DNA of 64,000 nucleotides from Xestospongia muta (taxonomy: Eukaryota; Porifera; Demospongiae; Haplosclerida; Petrosiidae): assembly GCA_963693285.1 (NCBI GenBank), contig OY848922.1:6808923-6872922 (forward strand), written 5' to 3'. The notes under the pieces were generated by a model. That model saw only the letters and a program-made list of their open reading frames with translations. It searched no databases and was not told where the DNA came from. Numbering within the stretch: the stretch's first letter is position 1; each line of letters starts with the position of its first letter. Shown piece by piece: positions 12,273 through 24,200 of the stretch. The position numbers and the translations under genes were made by a program.

Positions 12273-13560
12273 AAAGTTCTATCATAGTAGGATCATTGAA
12301 TTTGTCTGGCCAGAAATATCATTCAAATTGAACTACCCAAAGAGTGTTATGTGATACATTCCATGTAAAGAAGGAGTAGTACCATCTCTTAGCCACTGAT
12401 TCTGGTAGAGTGAGAAGAGGAATAATACAGTGTATACTATATGTCATTATTGTAATGATGTTATGTTATTACTATAAAAGTAGTTATTATACATTTAATA
12501 TTAGTGAATACATGTGATCTAGAACTGGCAGAGTTGATGTTTCATAAGACTTCAAACATGAACATAAGTAAACAAATGTCATACAACAGATATTAAAAGG
12601 CAATATTTTCATAAATTTAATGTTAATATAATTATTGTATTGACGGGGCTAAAGTTAAAAAAAAGAAGTTTATTATGTTCCCTCATCCTTGACATTAACT
12701 CATTTAGTGTTAAGTAATAGGATAACTAGTAACTAGCCTTTGTTCATGTCTTTGTATCAATGTTAAATAACCAGCTGTCAGGTATATTAGATCTACTAAC
12801 CATCATAATGTGTATGTCACTGATTAAGGACAATATCTATACATCTGTTCTATCCTTGTAGAAATACTTTTTTTATATTATACAACTTCAGTGTCCAAGC
12901 TTCTAAAGTATAAAAATACCAATATTAACCGTGGCAACCCTAATTTGAACAACGTTCTACCTATCTTCTCTGAGGTATTATCATAAAAGGTCATATATAT
13001 AGAGAGAGAGATAGAGAGAGTGACAGAGAGAGAGACAGACATACAGACAGAGAGAAAGTGACAGAGAGAGACAGAGACAGAGAGAAAGGTTAACAGATCT
13101 AATACACTAAGTAGTAGGTCCATTAGATAAACAGTAACCTTAGAGAGAGAGACAGAAAGTGAAAGAAAATTGAAAAAGTTATTTTATACACATTTACCCG
13201 TAATGGTCACTGGTGCCCTCTCTATTCAAAATTCTAGTTGTAATCCTATATTAATAATATTGATGCTGGAGTGTAACTTAAGTTTGTTGATTTTTATGAA
13301 GTAGTCAAGTACTTGCTGTAATTGTTGTTCTTTTGTCCAATGGTCAACATGAAAAGCTCTTATCACATGTATTTCCTGTTTTTGATATCTTGTAGAATTT
13401 TGTTGGTAGCCTCAAGTTTTTAAGTTAAACATTAGACTTCTCTATCTTTCACTTGAATTTCCATAGTGTATCAAATACTTTTGAAGACATGCATGAGATT
13501 GGAAGATAAATTGAGATTTTCTTTGTCATGTGGTTTTCTGAAATCCATATTCTACAATGA
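12273..13560 (-). pseudogene. remnants of a third Kelch-kinase copy
   Basis: 12273-12414 matches exon 5 of the Kelch family (LSVW-like stretch, then NTLWVVQF and a conserved GTAAGT donor). It has a TGA in place of the glycine pair and its acceptor AG is lost. 12726-12835 matches exon 4 (SDIHIMMVSRS, DSWLFNIDTKT) with TGA replacing the Trp of TWTK. 13270-13560 matches the start of exon 6, including the acceptor and the coiled-coil codons. On the minus strand the exon 6 piece lies upstream of exons 4 and 5, so either two copies decayed here or the copy was rearranged. No kinase domain remains. Confidence 0.7.
12990..13165. repeat. GA/GACA-rich simple repeat
   Basis: Irregular (GA)n with GACA units, interrupted near 13090-13135. 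The following stretch, about 13135-13260, is shared with 32835-32950, so the simple repeat belongs to a dispersed repeat. Confidence 0.7.
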
Positions 13561-14375
13561 ATGTTAATTTAGAAAAACATAGATAACACAATGAGTTCCC
13601 ATACTGAAACTTTATCTGACAACTCTGGAATGTGACTGTAACCATAATAGTCACCTCTTATTAATTTACTCTAGTTTCAATAAATCTCTATTTATTAAGG
13701 AGTGTAGTCTCAACATAGCAATTTTAAATTATATTTGTTGTGCTGATATCACAAAAATGAACACAGTTATAATTAGATTTATAATAAAAATCTACACACA
13801 TTCAAAATGACAAAAGTAATATTATTATAATGGTCATCCTCTATGAATATAAATACATATTATCTTATATGGTCATTTACAATTTATTTGTTTTTTTGCT
13901 CAATGCTGCAATACCTAGTTGTACACTCCTACCTCTTTTGTGAGCCTGTGGGCTCTTCTTAATACTCACAAATAAAAATAATACTGCAAACCTAATTATG
14001 ACATTGTCACATTTTTTATGATCTTATATATTATATAGAGTAGAGTATGAGTTGACCAGTACACTAGTTGTAACTGCACTATAAACTAATATATATGTCA
14101 TTAGATAGTACTAGTACTTATAACAGTAAGAGATAGTTACAATATAAAATGTATCTTTATAATTAATATTAAATAACAATAACAGCAAAAACAAAAACAA
14201 TATCAACAGTAAGTTTAGTAATACATAACAACACAATTCTATGATATTATAATTTACATTACATACTGTTAGTGCTATTAACTACATGTCAAAAATAAGG
14301 TTATACAAATCAGAACATAATCACTTTTATGAAGTAGAATTCAAACAATTGTATTATATATCAAGAAATCAAGCA
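13561..14375. other. 3' flank of the beta-helix gene, with duplicated block
   Basis: AT-rich, no exon seen. The stretch 14030-14240 recurs at about 24605-24815 (shared TTAGATAGTACTAGTACTTA and surroundings), so the 3' flank of the receptor gene was copied 10 kb away. Confidence 0.5.
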
Positions 14376-17300
14376 TTAGTCATCTTCATCATCCAGTAGT
14401 GATTCTCGTCTCATTACTACTGATACCACAGTCACTGAACTAGTTTCACATATTAAAGCAGGAGATCCAGGACGCAATAAAGAAACTTCTGCATCTTCCG
14501 TAATAAGACCTGGTGGAGGCTTCTTGAATACCCTCATAATTTTTGCAAATGGTTGTTTCAAACAAGATTTGGACAGATAATCCCAGACATGATAGAGGAT
14601 AATACCACAGAATACTACAAATGATACTGATACTAAAGCAACACTTAACCCTTGCCTAGACTTTGATGTTTTGTAGGTTTGTGCATTCACATAAGCTATA
14701 ATCATGAGATTAAGAAAAAAAAACATCTCTAGACAAGCCAAAGCTAAATGTCGATATATTCCTCTCAAAAGGAAGTACATTGATACAATAAGAAATAAAA
14801 GAGATGTTAACACATCCAAGCTTACAGTAGGCTCAGTATCTAGAGACACAACCAGTGCTAAGACAACACGAACAAGTAGTAAAAATCCAGTCCAAAAACG
14901 ACACTTGTCCTTATATGGACCTCCATATGCATCAAAGAAAGGCTTCATATACTTTTGGCAGCAACACATGTACTTTGATAAAGGTCCTTCAAATAACGGT
15001 ATAGCAAGAAGGTAGAAGGTGTATGGAACAATTAGTAAAGTGAGTGCAACCAGTGAGAACAGGAACAATGGTAGATGACAATAACCTCCTACATATTGGA
15101 CATTAGCATCAATGTACGATCTCAATAATGTAACATTATTATTACCATTACACTGAATATTGATAAAATAAAGGGCTTGAAAGACAGTACGTATCAGTTT
15201 GGTATAAGAGAGAAGGATCATAGTGGCTAGTACTGGAACAGCATGTGAACCCACAAGTCGAACCACTTTACTGGAATATTGTGATGATATTGTAATGAAT
15301 ATTAGTAGAAACCAAACATAACCTGGAAAGATAAACTGTAGCCAAGCCTTACTGCAAGAATCCATGCCTTTAAAGAAACAAGTCTCAATACCCAGATCAA
15401 GATTGAGCCAGGAAATAAATTGACTAAGAACTTTTACAGAACCATTAGGAAAGAAGATGGGTTCATATATTTTTACAACATTAGCATAGAATATAAGTCC
15501 ATTGATTGTACCCACAGACACAGTTAAGTTCAAAGCAATGATGAAAGCTACCAGTGCTATACCAGCTAAAACAAATGGAATGATAAGAACTATGTAGTTA
15601 TTAGTACATTGTCCACATTGATTGGAACCTAACATGAGACTGAATCCTTCACTACATTGTCCACAGAGTATGCCAGATCGATTTTGAAGACACTGTGGAT
15701 GAGGAGAGGTGACTTTAAAATGAACTGTTCCATCATTGCAGTAATCAAAGGGGCAGCGAGGATAAACAATAAGACAGTCTGAGTCATTATTATAACCAAT
15801 CCATGTATCACCATCTCTAGTTATAATTTGTGTGTTAATATCACAAGTTATTGAAGATGTATTTAATTCAGATCTACAACTGCAAACATTATTTAAGAAT
15901 GGAAACCCAATTGGACAGGACTCAATGCTAACTTCAATGACTTTAGCATTGTCATCAGGTGAAAGTTCACTCAGTAAGTTTGCAAGTGTTACATATACTT
16001 TTGATGTGTTCAATGAAGGGTTTGCTGTTAACTTGAAGGTTATATTGGTACAAGTTGCATTTAGTCTGGTATTGTCAGTTTGTACAGTAGATGATGAACT
16101 ATCTGACGTTGTCAATTTAATCACACCCTTTGTTAAACCATTATTATTACCAACAGTAGCTAGTGATATATTGACATTAATTCCAGGTATTGCAGATATA
16201 TTGAAGTTTGTAATAAAACAATTTTGTCTGTTTGATTCACAAAAACACACTTGGATAGGATCTGATGATACTACTGATAGACCTGTTTGTTGAGGGTAAT
16301 GAAATTGGTAATCAAAGTCAAAGTTTACACATTTAGAGATTTCACCTCCATACAAGACATCACCAGATATGTCAGCTGTATTGTTGACAAAATATAACAT
16401 TGCCTTAGAATCATTATTATAATAAATGTCATTAAAGGTACAAAATGTTACGTCAATGCTATCAACAATTTTTGACACAAAGATTCCTCCACCTGACTCA
16501 CTAGCATGATTATTGACATACGATATGTTTGTGTTTTGCTTTAGTAATATTTGGGAGAATCCATATAAATCAATACCACCACCATTAATGCCGGAATTGT
16601 TCACAAATCTACTCTGTCCATCAAACATTATTGGGCTATTGATGCTCAGTAAACCAGTTGTGTTATGATTACTAACCTCAATTTGGTCAAAAATAACATT
16701 TTCAATATTCATAAGTAACACAGCAGATTGATATTTATTAAGCTTGTTTGATGCTTTATTAAAATGAAACGAAACATTTGTGAAAAAAATCCAAAACTTT
16801 GAAGTAGATTGTAAAGCAATAATGAACAGTCCTGATCCATAGTATGCAGTATTGCTATATATAGTACAGTTACTGAAGTCAATATTACCACTTCCATTAT
16901 ATAAATAAATGTACACACCTCCTCCATACTGAGCAGTATTGTCGTATATAGTGCTATTACTAAATTCAATACTACCACTTCCATTTTGCAAATAAATGTA
17001 AACTCCTCCTCCATACTGAACAGTATTGTTGTATATATTGCTATTACTAAATGTAATATTACCAATTCCATTTTGCAAAAAAATGACCACTCCTCCTCCC
17101 CAATACCGTGCAGTATTGTTGTATATAGTGCAATTAGTAAACTCAATACTACCACTTCCATTATTAAAATTGATGAGCACTCCTCCTGCATTATCACTTT
17201 GACCCTTATTATGTGAAATCTCACTATTTTCAATGATTACCTCAACTTCAACTTCATTATCAACATTAAACACAAAAGCAATGCCACTTCCTAAAGCCAA

Positions 17301-17954
17301 TGTAAAATTGGATTTGACAATATTAATTCTGGAGAGTCTTTTAGCCTGCTCACGATAGTAAATTAATGCATTGGCCAAAGGATTTCTATTATTAGTAAAT
17401 GTGGAATTTGTGATTGACACATCAAAAGCATTAAAAAGAAGGAGTCCATTACCAGAACCATTCTGGACTGATACCCACTCCAATGTGACATTATTGGTGT
17501 CAGCAAAGACTAAGCTATCACTATAAATTGGATTTAAATAAAATTCATAGTTTGCTATTGTTAATGATTTCAATGCAATATTTGTGCTATAAGTAAATTG
17601 TATATCACTTCCATTGCAACCTCTACACCTTATTACAGAGGTAGATTGCATGACTGTCTCATGGAAGCCTTGTTCTATATGACCTAGTCCCTGTAGAGTT
17701 ATATTACTTACATAACTGATCTCCAATGTACCCTGTAGAATATGAGTTCCCTCTAGGAAGTAGAAAATAGTGTCATCAGTGAAGTAAGATATATAATCAA
17801 CTGTATAATAGGAGAGGTTGTGACAAGGTAAGTCATTACGAGGACAAGGTACTCCATTTGGAGCTGCAGAGACATAATACTCAGAAGCAGTAACATATCC
17901 ACTGTAGATATACAGTATAACTGATGTTATATAATAGATATGACACCAGCTCAT
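14376..17954 (-). CDS. secreted beta-helix ladder, multi-pass membrane receptor-like protein (copy 1)
   Basis: Single open frame of 1192 codons. Residues 1 to about 23 are a signal peptide ending YVTA, before SEYYVSA. Residues about 25-560 look like a right-handed parallel beta-helix (pectin-lyase-like). They include about four tandem rungs of 29-31 residues of the type SIEFSNSTIYNNT...GGGVYIYLQNG, with many N-glycosylation sequons. A Cys-rich stalk follows (about 690-795; CSEGFSLMLGSNQCGQC). Then come about eight hydrophobic segments (e.g. IIPFVLAGIALVAFIIALNL; LATMILLSYTKLIRT) and a short cytosolic tail ending in acidic LLDDEDD. The membrane half resembles a widespread but, as far as I know, functionally undefined family in sponges, cnidarians and molluscs. 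A cell-surface adhesion or recognition role is inference. A paralogue lies at 60828 on the other strand. Confidence 0.85.
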   Translation of the reverse strand: MSWCHIYYITSVILYIYSGYVTASEYYVSAAPNGVPCPRNDLPCHNLSYYTVDYISYFTDDTIFYFLEGTHILQGTLEISYVSNITLQGLGHIEQGFHETVMQSTSVIRCRGCNGSDIQFTYSTNIALKSLTIANYEFYLNPIYSDSLVFADTNNVTLEWVSVQNGSGNGLLLFNAFDVSITNSTFTNNRNPLANALIYYREQAKRLSRINIVKSNFTLALGSGIAFVFNVDNEVEVEVIIENSEISHNKGQSDNAGGVLINFNNGSGSIEFTNCTIYNNTARYWGGGVVIFLQNGIGNITFSNSNIYNNTVQYGGGVYIYLQNGSGSIEFSNSTIYDNTAQYGGGVYIYLYNGSGNIDFSNCTIYSNTAYYGSGLFIIALQSTSKFWIFFTNVSFHFNKASNKLNKYQSAVLLMNIENVIFDQIEVSNHNTTGLLSINSPIMFDGQSRFVNNSGINGGGIDLYGFSQILLKQNTNISYVNNHASESGGGIFVSKIVDSIDVTFCTFNDIYYNNDSKAMLYFVNNTADISGDVLYGGEISKCVNFDFDYQFHYPQQTGLSVVSSDPIQVCFCESNRQNCFITNFNISAIPGINVNISLATVGNNNGLTKGVIKLTTSDSSSSTVQTDNTRLNATCTNITFKLTANPSLNTSKVYVTLANLLSELSPDDNAKVIEVSIESCPIGFPFLNNVCSCRSELNTSSITCDINTQIITRDGDTWIGYNNDSDCLIVYPRCPFDYCNDGTVHFKVTSPHPQCLQNRSGILCGQCSEGFSLMLGSNQCGQCTNNYIVLIIPFVLAGIALVAFIIALNLTVSVGTINGLIFYANVVKIYEPIFFPNGSVKVLSQFISWLNLDLGIETCFFKGMDSCSKAWLQFIFPGYVWFLLIFITISSQYSSKVVRLVGSHAVPVLATMILLSYTKLIRTVFQALYFINIQCNGNNNVTLLRSYIDANVQYVGGYCHLPLFLFSLVALTLLIVPYTFYLLAIPLFEGPLSKYMCCCQKYMKPFFDAYGGPYKDKCRFWTGFLLLVRVVLALVVSLDTEPTVSLDVLTSLLFLIVSMYFLLRGIYRHLALACLEMFFFLNLMIIAYVNAQTYKTSKSRQGLSVALVSVSFVVFCGIILYHVWDYLSKSCLKQPFAKIMRVFKKPPPGLITEDAEVSLLRPGSPALICETSSVTVVSVVMRRESLLDDEDD

Positions 17955-18224
17955 GATGACAGCAGATTCAACAGTGAAAGATTAGATAAACAAAAGAGAT
18001 GTCAAACTGATGAACAAGCAAGATAATTTTTGTAGTATATTAACTATAATACATATATGGTTTCTGTATATATTATACATTTGTGGTTGAGTTGAGTTAT
18101 TAATTAGGTCAATCCTCTTAGCAAGACTATTAGTTAACAATGTTCATTCTTATATTCTTATGTCTTTTGTACTCCACTTTTATATAAGTGACTCTCCAAT
18201 GTTGTTGAAACAGCTAATAAAATA
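17955..18224. other. 5' flank of the beta-helix gene
   Basis: About 270 bp upstream of the start Met. The last ~25 bases before the ATG (…TGTCATCATG) match those before the paralogue at 60828 (…TGCCATCATG), so the leader is conserved. No further gene seen. Confidence 0.4.
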
Positions 18225-18750
18225 TGCAGATTTGAAGTTGATATCTTAGTACCTTACAAGTTCCATCAAAAGCTGTGATAATTTCAAAAGGTTTCTAGTA
18301 ACCAAAAATTACTATAATTAAGTTACTGTAAGTTATGACATCATTTGTGTGGTCAAATTATGGATCTGTATATTAGCTATATAGTGTTTGTCTTTGTAAG
18401 TAAAAATAAATGATGTTAGTCAGTCACTATATATCAATTATTTACTGTGTTATTTTAAGACATACATTAGTAACACTACCAGTAGTATAAATTAAATTGA
18501 ACAGTGTCATCAAACTTATGGGAGGGGCTAAGTTGAACATTGAACTACAACATTGAAATAACCTGACATGATCAGTAGTAATTAGCTACAATAGTAAGAG
18601 CTCATATACATGTCTATTGTATACAAATTATGTTAGAAAAATAAGACAGGACACTTATGTATTATGTATAGTAGGAGGAACTGGTTTATGAGATCTAAAA
18701 ATAAAGTTTATTTGACACTTGTTGCCATGGTAACTAATGTGTCACCTTTT
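18225..18750 (+). repeat. single-arm copy of the large palindrome and its flank
   Basis: 18260-18620 matches the right arm of the palindrome at 21460-22202 (same orientation as 21900-22195, including TTATGGGAGGGGCTAA). 18630-18750 is the inverted counterpart of 21305-21425 (TTGCCATGGTAACTAATGTG). It is thus a reverse-complement copy of 21.3-21.8 kb, that is, one half of the foldback unit plus its neighbour. Confidence 0.7.
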
Positions 18751-18999
18751 AATGAAGTTACTGGTTATATCATATTTATTTAAAAATACAATTAAGTATA
18801 AAATCTTTACAATAAATATATTAAACAATCAATAATAATATATGAACTTTATAACAATTACATTATTACAATTATAAAGTAATATAATAGTAAATAATAT
18901 TATAAAATAGCTTGTTTGTCTCTTTGTTTCCTTCAAGACTGTGATTTCCACTTAGCAACTGCAGGATTTAATAATTTCTAATAAAAGGAAAGCCAGTAA

Positions 19000-20541
19000 T
19001 ATTAAAATAATAACAATGATGCTGATAATTAGTGATTTAAATAAAATTTATTATGACAGGGGTTTAGTTGTGCTTACTCTTTTAATTTTACCAGCTTTAG
19101 GTTCCTGTTATACTATGATAGAGTTCCTAGTTGAAATACGTCATGTAATAATTTGTTATGCTACAATGGAGCTCAATATAAGAACCTAAAAGGGTTAAAA
19201 TACTTGAAAGTGGGATCTACTGCCAGTAGTCAACAAGTCCATGATTGTACTGTATTGTACCAATTAGATTGGGCGTGGTTAGTGGTTGGAGCAATTAAAT
19301 TGTCTTACTTTGATCAAAAATGTAAGAGATGTGTTTATAAGCCAATATGTATTTGTTGCTCAGGGACATTCCTAGTCTATGTGTTGAAGAAAATAAATTT
19401 ACTGATGTCCTTAATAGCCAAGAATCTTTAAAGGGACACCCTCTATATTTGTGATACTTGTTCTTGTCTCATAGTAATGCTTTAGTGTATTATATAACCT
19501 CTATTTTAAGGACACCTCTATACTAAGGACAATGTTCAAGGTTCTCAAGTGTCACCTATAGTGTGATATATCTCTACTGTCTGTGTGATATCTATAAAAC
19601 TAAATAAATCATTGCTGGTGCCTTTCTGGTCTTTCAGTATATTAATTACTCTCAACTGCTATCATTTGAACAACATCACAAACCACAAAACCACATCATT
19701 AATAAATAGACCACAATCAGAATTTTATACCTCATCATCTGTTTCCCTTGCTAGTTTAAGTATGGCTTGTCCTTAAGTCCCAAATAAGTACTTCTCTCCA
19801 GAATAGTAGTTAAATGAGACAACTGACTATAAAAAAGAAATGTTAATGTATTATAGAATGCAATATTTATTGTCTTAGCTACACAAAAATTATACTAAAA
19901 ATTCTATAGTTTACTTTATCATGGATAGACCAACAGATCAAAGTTCATTAAACCTAACCTATCATAGAAAGAGGTAAACACTGTATATTCCTAGTATTAA
20001 TATTATCAGTACTCTTAAAGGCTTAGTTATCTAGAGACGACAATACTGCATCAGTTACTAATACTTTATAATACCTAATTTGTTTAAAATGCTTTTCCCT
20101 AGTTAGTTACAAACTATGATAGAACATAATACCTTACTATAAGAACATTACAATCTAAACAGTTTAAGTTTAAAGGGTATTTCCTTTAAGGTAGCAGTAC
20201 AGTGGAAGTCAGAAGCCAAATATTATTATTATAATAATTCATACTATATTCATAACATTCATAATACATTCATTAACACATATTTGTGGTTGGTTTGCTG
20301 TGAGTATATTGTCAATTTTAATGCAGTGATAGACACCCTTGCATTTATGCATTATCATTTCTATTTGCTAGAGAGAGAGAGAGAGTGAGTGAGAGGCTCC
20401 AATAATTATGATCATTAACACAAAACTATAGTAAGTACTGAATGTTTTGAAAGGATATGTTCTCATTGACAATACATTAATTACACATAGAAACTTGATA
20501 GAATGTGATGATTCTACAGATGGTTTCACTGGTAAGTATAT

Positions 20542-20573
<32 letters not shown>

Positions 20574-21250
20574 CTATAATAGATATCAATATATAGACCA
20601 AGAATTAACACATAATATATCAATAGTTTACCTTCTACTTTATATGACATGTATGAACATGGATATTCCACCAACTACTGCATGGATTTCCTCCAGTTAC
20701 ACTAAGATAAAGTCAATCAAAGTAAAGAATGATTATAATAGTTGACAATTAATTGATCAAAATTGTGATAAACATATAATTACCCATTCATATGAAAATA
20801 TTCCTATGGAAACATTCCTGTATTTAGCCACTTCTTTACTGTGATCCAACTCCATTATGATAGTATCAATAATTATACGTCAACAATTATCAAAGCCTAC
20901 ATATGTGGGTGTGGTTTTATTCTTTATAGGGTGTGGTCATAGCATGCCACATGTGTGCAGTTTTTGCCAAACTTCCAGTAGTAAAAATATGGTCTCTTCA
21001 AGGAACAACATTACTGTTAAAACAATTATAACCCTTTTTATTTAGGACTTTCATTTTTGCATATCAATGCATCCACTGATATGGTGGTCTAGGTTAATTT
21101 AAGTATCAATTAGTAATTGATATATAATATCTTTGAACTTATTATGAGTTAATGTAAACTAGTAGTGTATGCTTTTAACTTACATCCCAGACTTATTGAG
21201 ATAGATGGATGTCTTGAGCCTTGATCCTGATATCCAATGATGCTATAGTA
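19000..21250. repeat. segmental duplication, copy A
   Basis: Blocks at 19005-19160 and 20300-21250 recur in the same order at 22225-22385 and 22540-23570. Copy A holds an extra ~1 kb (19.2-20.3 kb) and a (GA)n tract of only about 15 repeats near 20370. No convincing gene. A short candidate exon on the minus strand near 20640-20700 (EYPCSYMSYK, before GTAAAC) recurs in copy B. Confidence 0.6.
20546..20574. repeat. (AT)n microsatellite
   Basis: About 14 AT dinucleotides. The equivalent place in the second copy (about 22816-22825) has only about five, so the tract has expanded or contracted since duplication. Confidence 0.85.
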
Positions 21251-21459
21251 ATAAAAAGAAAATTTAGAGTACAATGTATATCTATTCTTAAAGAAAATGC
21301 TGACACATTAGTTACCATGGCAACTGTATAACATGAACTTTAAATCTTGGGCCTCATAAAACCAGTTCCTCATTTTTTACAGACCAAGTGAGTATCCTTG
21401 TCTTATTTTTCTAACATAATATGAATACAATAGAACATATATACGAGCTGTTACTTCGA

Positions 21460-22202
21460 ATGTATCTAGTATCTATTGATCATGTCAGGTTACTTCAATA
21501 TTATGTAGTTAGCCCCTCCCATAACTTCTGATGACACTGTTGAATTTAATCTATATTACTGGTAGTACTACTAATGTACTTCTTAAAAATATAACAGTAA
21601 ATGATTTATATATATAGTGACTGACTAACATCATTTATTGTGGACTTACAAGGACAAAGACAATTCACTATATAGGTAATATATAGCTAATATACAGTTA
21701 CTAAATTTGACCATACAAATGATGTCACAATTACAGTAACTTAATTTTTGGTTACTAGAATTCTTTTGAAATTATCACAGCTTTTAGTAAACTAATCATG
21801 GTTTAGTGATATGTTTTGAAGGTTTTCTTTTAATATGACCACTAACCATAAGTTATGATAACAAAACATTCAAAACACATCAACTAAACCATGATTAGTC
21901 TACTAAAAGCTGTGATAATTTCAAAAGAATTCTAGTAACCAAAAATTAAGTTACTGTAATTGTGACATCATTTGTCTGGTCAAATTTAGTAACTATATAT
22001 GAATTTGTCTTGTCCTTGTAAGTCCATAATAAATGATGTTAGTCAGTCACTATATATCAATCATTTACTGTTATATTTTTAAGAGGTACAATAGTAGTAC
22101 TACCAGTAGAAATTAAATTTGACAGTGTCATCAGAAGTTATGGGAGGGGCTAACTACACAATATTGAAGTAACCTGATATGATCAGTATATATTAGATAC
22201 AT
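21460..22202. repeat. ~740 bp near-perfect palindrome (foldback repeat)
   Basis: The left arm, about 21460-21830, reads as the reverse complement of the right arm, about 21862-22202, with the centre near 21845. Both arms carry recognisable blocks: TGATCATGTCAGGTTACTTC at the outer end, TTAGCCCCTCCCATAACTTC further in, and TTTTGGTTACTAGAATTC nearer the centre. It has no open frame of note. Arms of this length are typical of a foldback (MITE-like) transposable element or of a head-to-head duplication. A half copy lies at 18.26 kb. Confidence 0.8.
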
Positions 22203-22219
22203 TAGAAGTAAAGAGAAGT

Positions 22220-22563
22220 AAAGTCTGTAATATTAAAATGATAACAATAATGCTGATAATTAGTGAATTACAAAAAAATTTTGATGATAGAGTTTAGTCG
22301 TACTTATTATTTCAATTTTATAAGCTTTAGGTTCCTGTTGTATTAATGGTGAAGTTCCTAGTTGAACTTTATCATGTAATAATTCATTGTTATAAAATAA
22401 TAAGGACGATGTCCAGGTTCACAAGTGTCACCTATAGTGTGACAATATCTCTACTATTTGTGTGATATTTTTAAAACTAGATCACTGTTGAATTGGTACC
22501 TGCTATCATTAATTTTGAACAATAGCACAGCCTTGACTTTATGCATTATCATTTCTATTTGTT

Positions 22564-22657
<94 letters not shown>

Positions 22658-23570
22658 AGTGAGAGCCTCAAATATTTATGATCATTAACGCAAAACTATA
22701 GTAAGTACTAAATGTCTTAAAAGGATATGCTCTCATTGACAACACATTGATTACACATAGAAACATGATAGAATGTGATGACACTATAGATGACTTCAGA
22801 GGTAAGTATATTAAATATATATATACTATAATAGATATCAATATATAGACCAAGAATTAACACATAATATGTCAATAATTTACCATCTATTTTGGTGGAC
22901 ATGTATGAACATGGACATTCCACTAACTACTGCATGGATTTCCTCCAGTTACACTAAGATAAAGTCAATCAAAGTAAAGAATGATTATAATAGTTGACAA
23001 TGAGTTTAATAGTTGAGTATTGCATGTGTGAATTATTTTTACTCAACCAATTAATTGATCAAATTGTGATGAACATATAATTTACCCATTCATATGAAAA
23101 TATTTCTATGGAAACATTCCTGTATTTAGCCACTTCTTCACTGTGATCCAACTCCATTATAATAGTATCAATAATTATACGTCAACAATTATCAAAGCCT
23201 ACATATGTGGGTGTGGCTTTAATTTTTACGAGGTGTGGTCATAGCATGCAACACCTACAATTGCCACATGTGTGCAGTTCTTGCCAAACTTCCAGTTATG
23301 AAAATTTAGTCTCTTCAAGGAACAACATTCTTGTTAAAACAATAATAAGCTTTTTTATTTAAGACTTTGGTTTTCATATGTCAATGTATCCACTGGTATG
23401 GTGTTCTAGGTTAATTTAAGTATCAATTAGTAATTGATATATAATATCTTTGAACTTATTATGAGTTAATGTAAACTAGTAGTGTATGCTTTTAACTTAC
23501 ATCGCAGACTCTTTGAGATAGATGGATGTCTTGAGCCTTGATCCTGACATCCAATGATGCTATAAAAATA
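22220..23570. repeat. segmental duplication, copy B
   Basis: Matches 19005-19160 and 20300-21250 in order and orientation, with many substitutions and small indels. It lies directly to the right of the palindrome. Contains the expanded GA tract at 22565-22655. Confidence 0.65.
22565..22655. repeat. (GA)n microsatellite
   Basis: About 45 pure AG/GA dinucleotides, compared with about 15 interrupted repeats at the matching site near 20370. Confidence 0.95.
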
Positions 23571-23830
23571 AAAAAGAGAATTAAGAGTAACAATGATTTA
23601 TGAAATTAATGTAAACTAGTAATGTATGCTGTTAAATTACACTTTAGACTTTGAAAAACAAAGACTGTATTTCACAGTCAGTCTTTGAAAACATTTAGTC
23701 ACAGAATATGAAAATACAGAGAAAATAAAAGAACATTATTTTTACGTACTCTGTGTTGTGACATGAATTATATTACTATCTTCTTCTAGTACAGAGCTTG
23801 TTTCATCACTTTAAGTTTCTTAGTAGCTGC
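23571..23830. other. spacer with short hairpin
   Basis: AT-rich; a short inverted repeat (AAAGACTG...CAGTCAGTCTTT) lies at about 23664-23690. Otherwise nothing recognisable. Confidence 0.35.
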
Positions 23831-24200
23831 CATTCCAAACTGTTTACAACTTCCATGTTGCTTAGTAAGTCTACGGAGCACATTAATTTTTTCTTTATTA
23901 TTATTTCAATACAAATTTCATAATATTTCCGAACATATCCGGAAAGCAAACGACAGTGGTCAAAATCAAGGAATTAGCAATATCATCTACTCCTTCAATT
24001 CCAAGGTGGAGGTAGTACCTTTGATCCGCAGGACATCGAATAAAAGCTTTATAATGCCCTTCTCTCACTAGAATTGCTTGGAATTGATGTTTTCTATGAC
24101 TCTGAATGCTACAGCCTGATCGGGTGGGGCTGCTGCATAAACTTTTAAAAAATGGATTATAAAGAGTCCTACTGATACTAATACTGAAGTCACTTAACAA
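23786..24200 (-). other. candidate coding block of unknown family
   Basis: An open frame at 23901-24200 includes HKHQ-like basic residues and VREGHYKAFIRCPADQRYY, and ends KFVLK. A second block in another frame (about 23786-23890) reads INVLRRLTKQHGSCKQFGMA and KKLKVMKQALY, then stop. Base composition is slightly less AT-rich than around it. It may be a decayed gene with a frameshift or two exons. Family not recognised. Confidence 0.25.

Noticed and set aside
12878..13123. 81-codon minus-strand frame with SVSL repeats
   Set aside because: Translation of the GA/GACA simple repeat, not a protein.
15832..16293. 153-codon plus-strand open frame
   Set aside because: Antisense shadow of the beta-helix receptor gene, whose 1192-codon frame is clearly the real one. 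The similar antisense frame at 62780-63064 is rejected likewise.
16709..17233. 174-codon frame overlapping the receptor gene in another frame
   Set aside because: Its repeats merely reflect the tandem rungs of the true frame; the same effect explains frames at 61433-61875.
20368..20674. Open frames rich in Ile/Tyr and Ser/Leu near 20.4-20.7 and 22.7-22.9 kb
   Set aside because: Produced by (AT)n and (GA)n repeats; the only part worth noting is a short candidate exon mentioned with the duplication.
22565..22655. Possible CRISPR-like or satellite array
   Set aside because: Pure dinucleotide repeat, no spacers; eukaryotic microsatellite.
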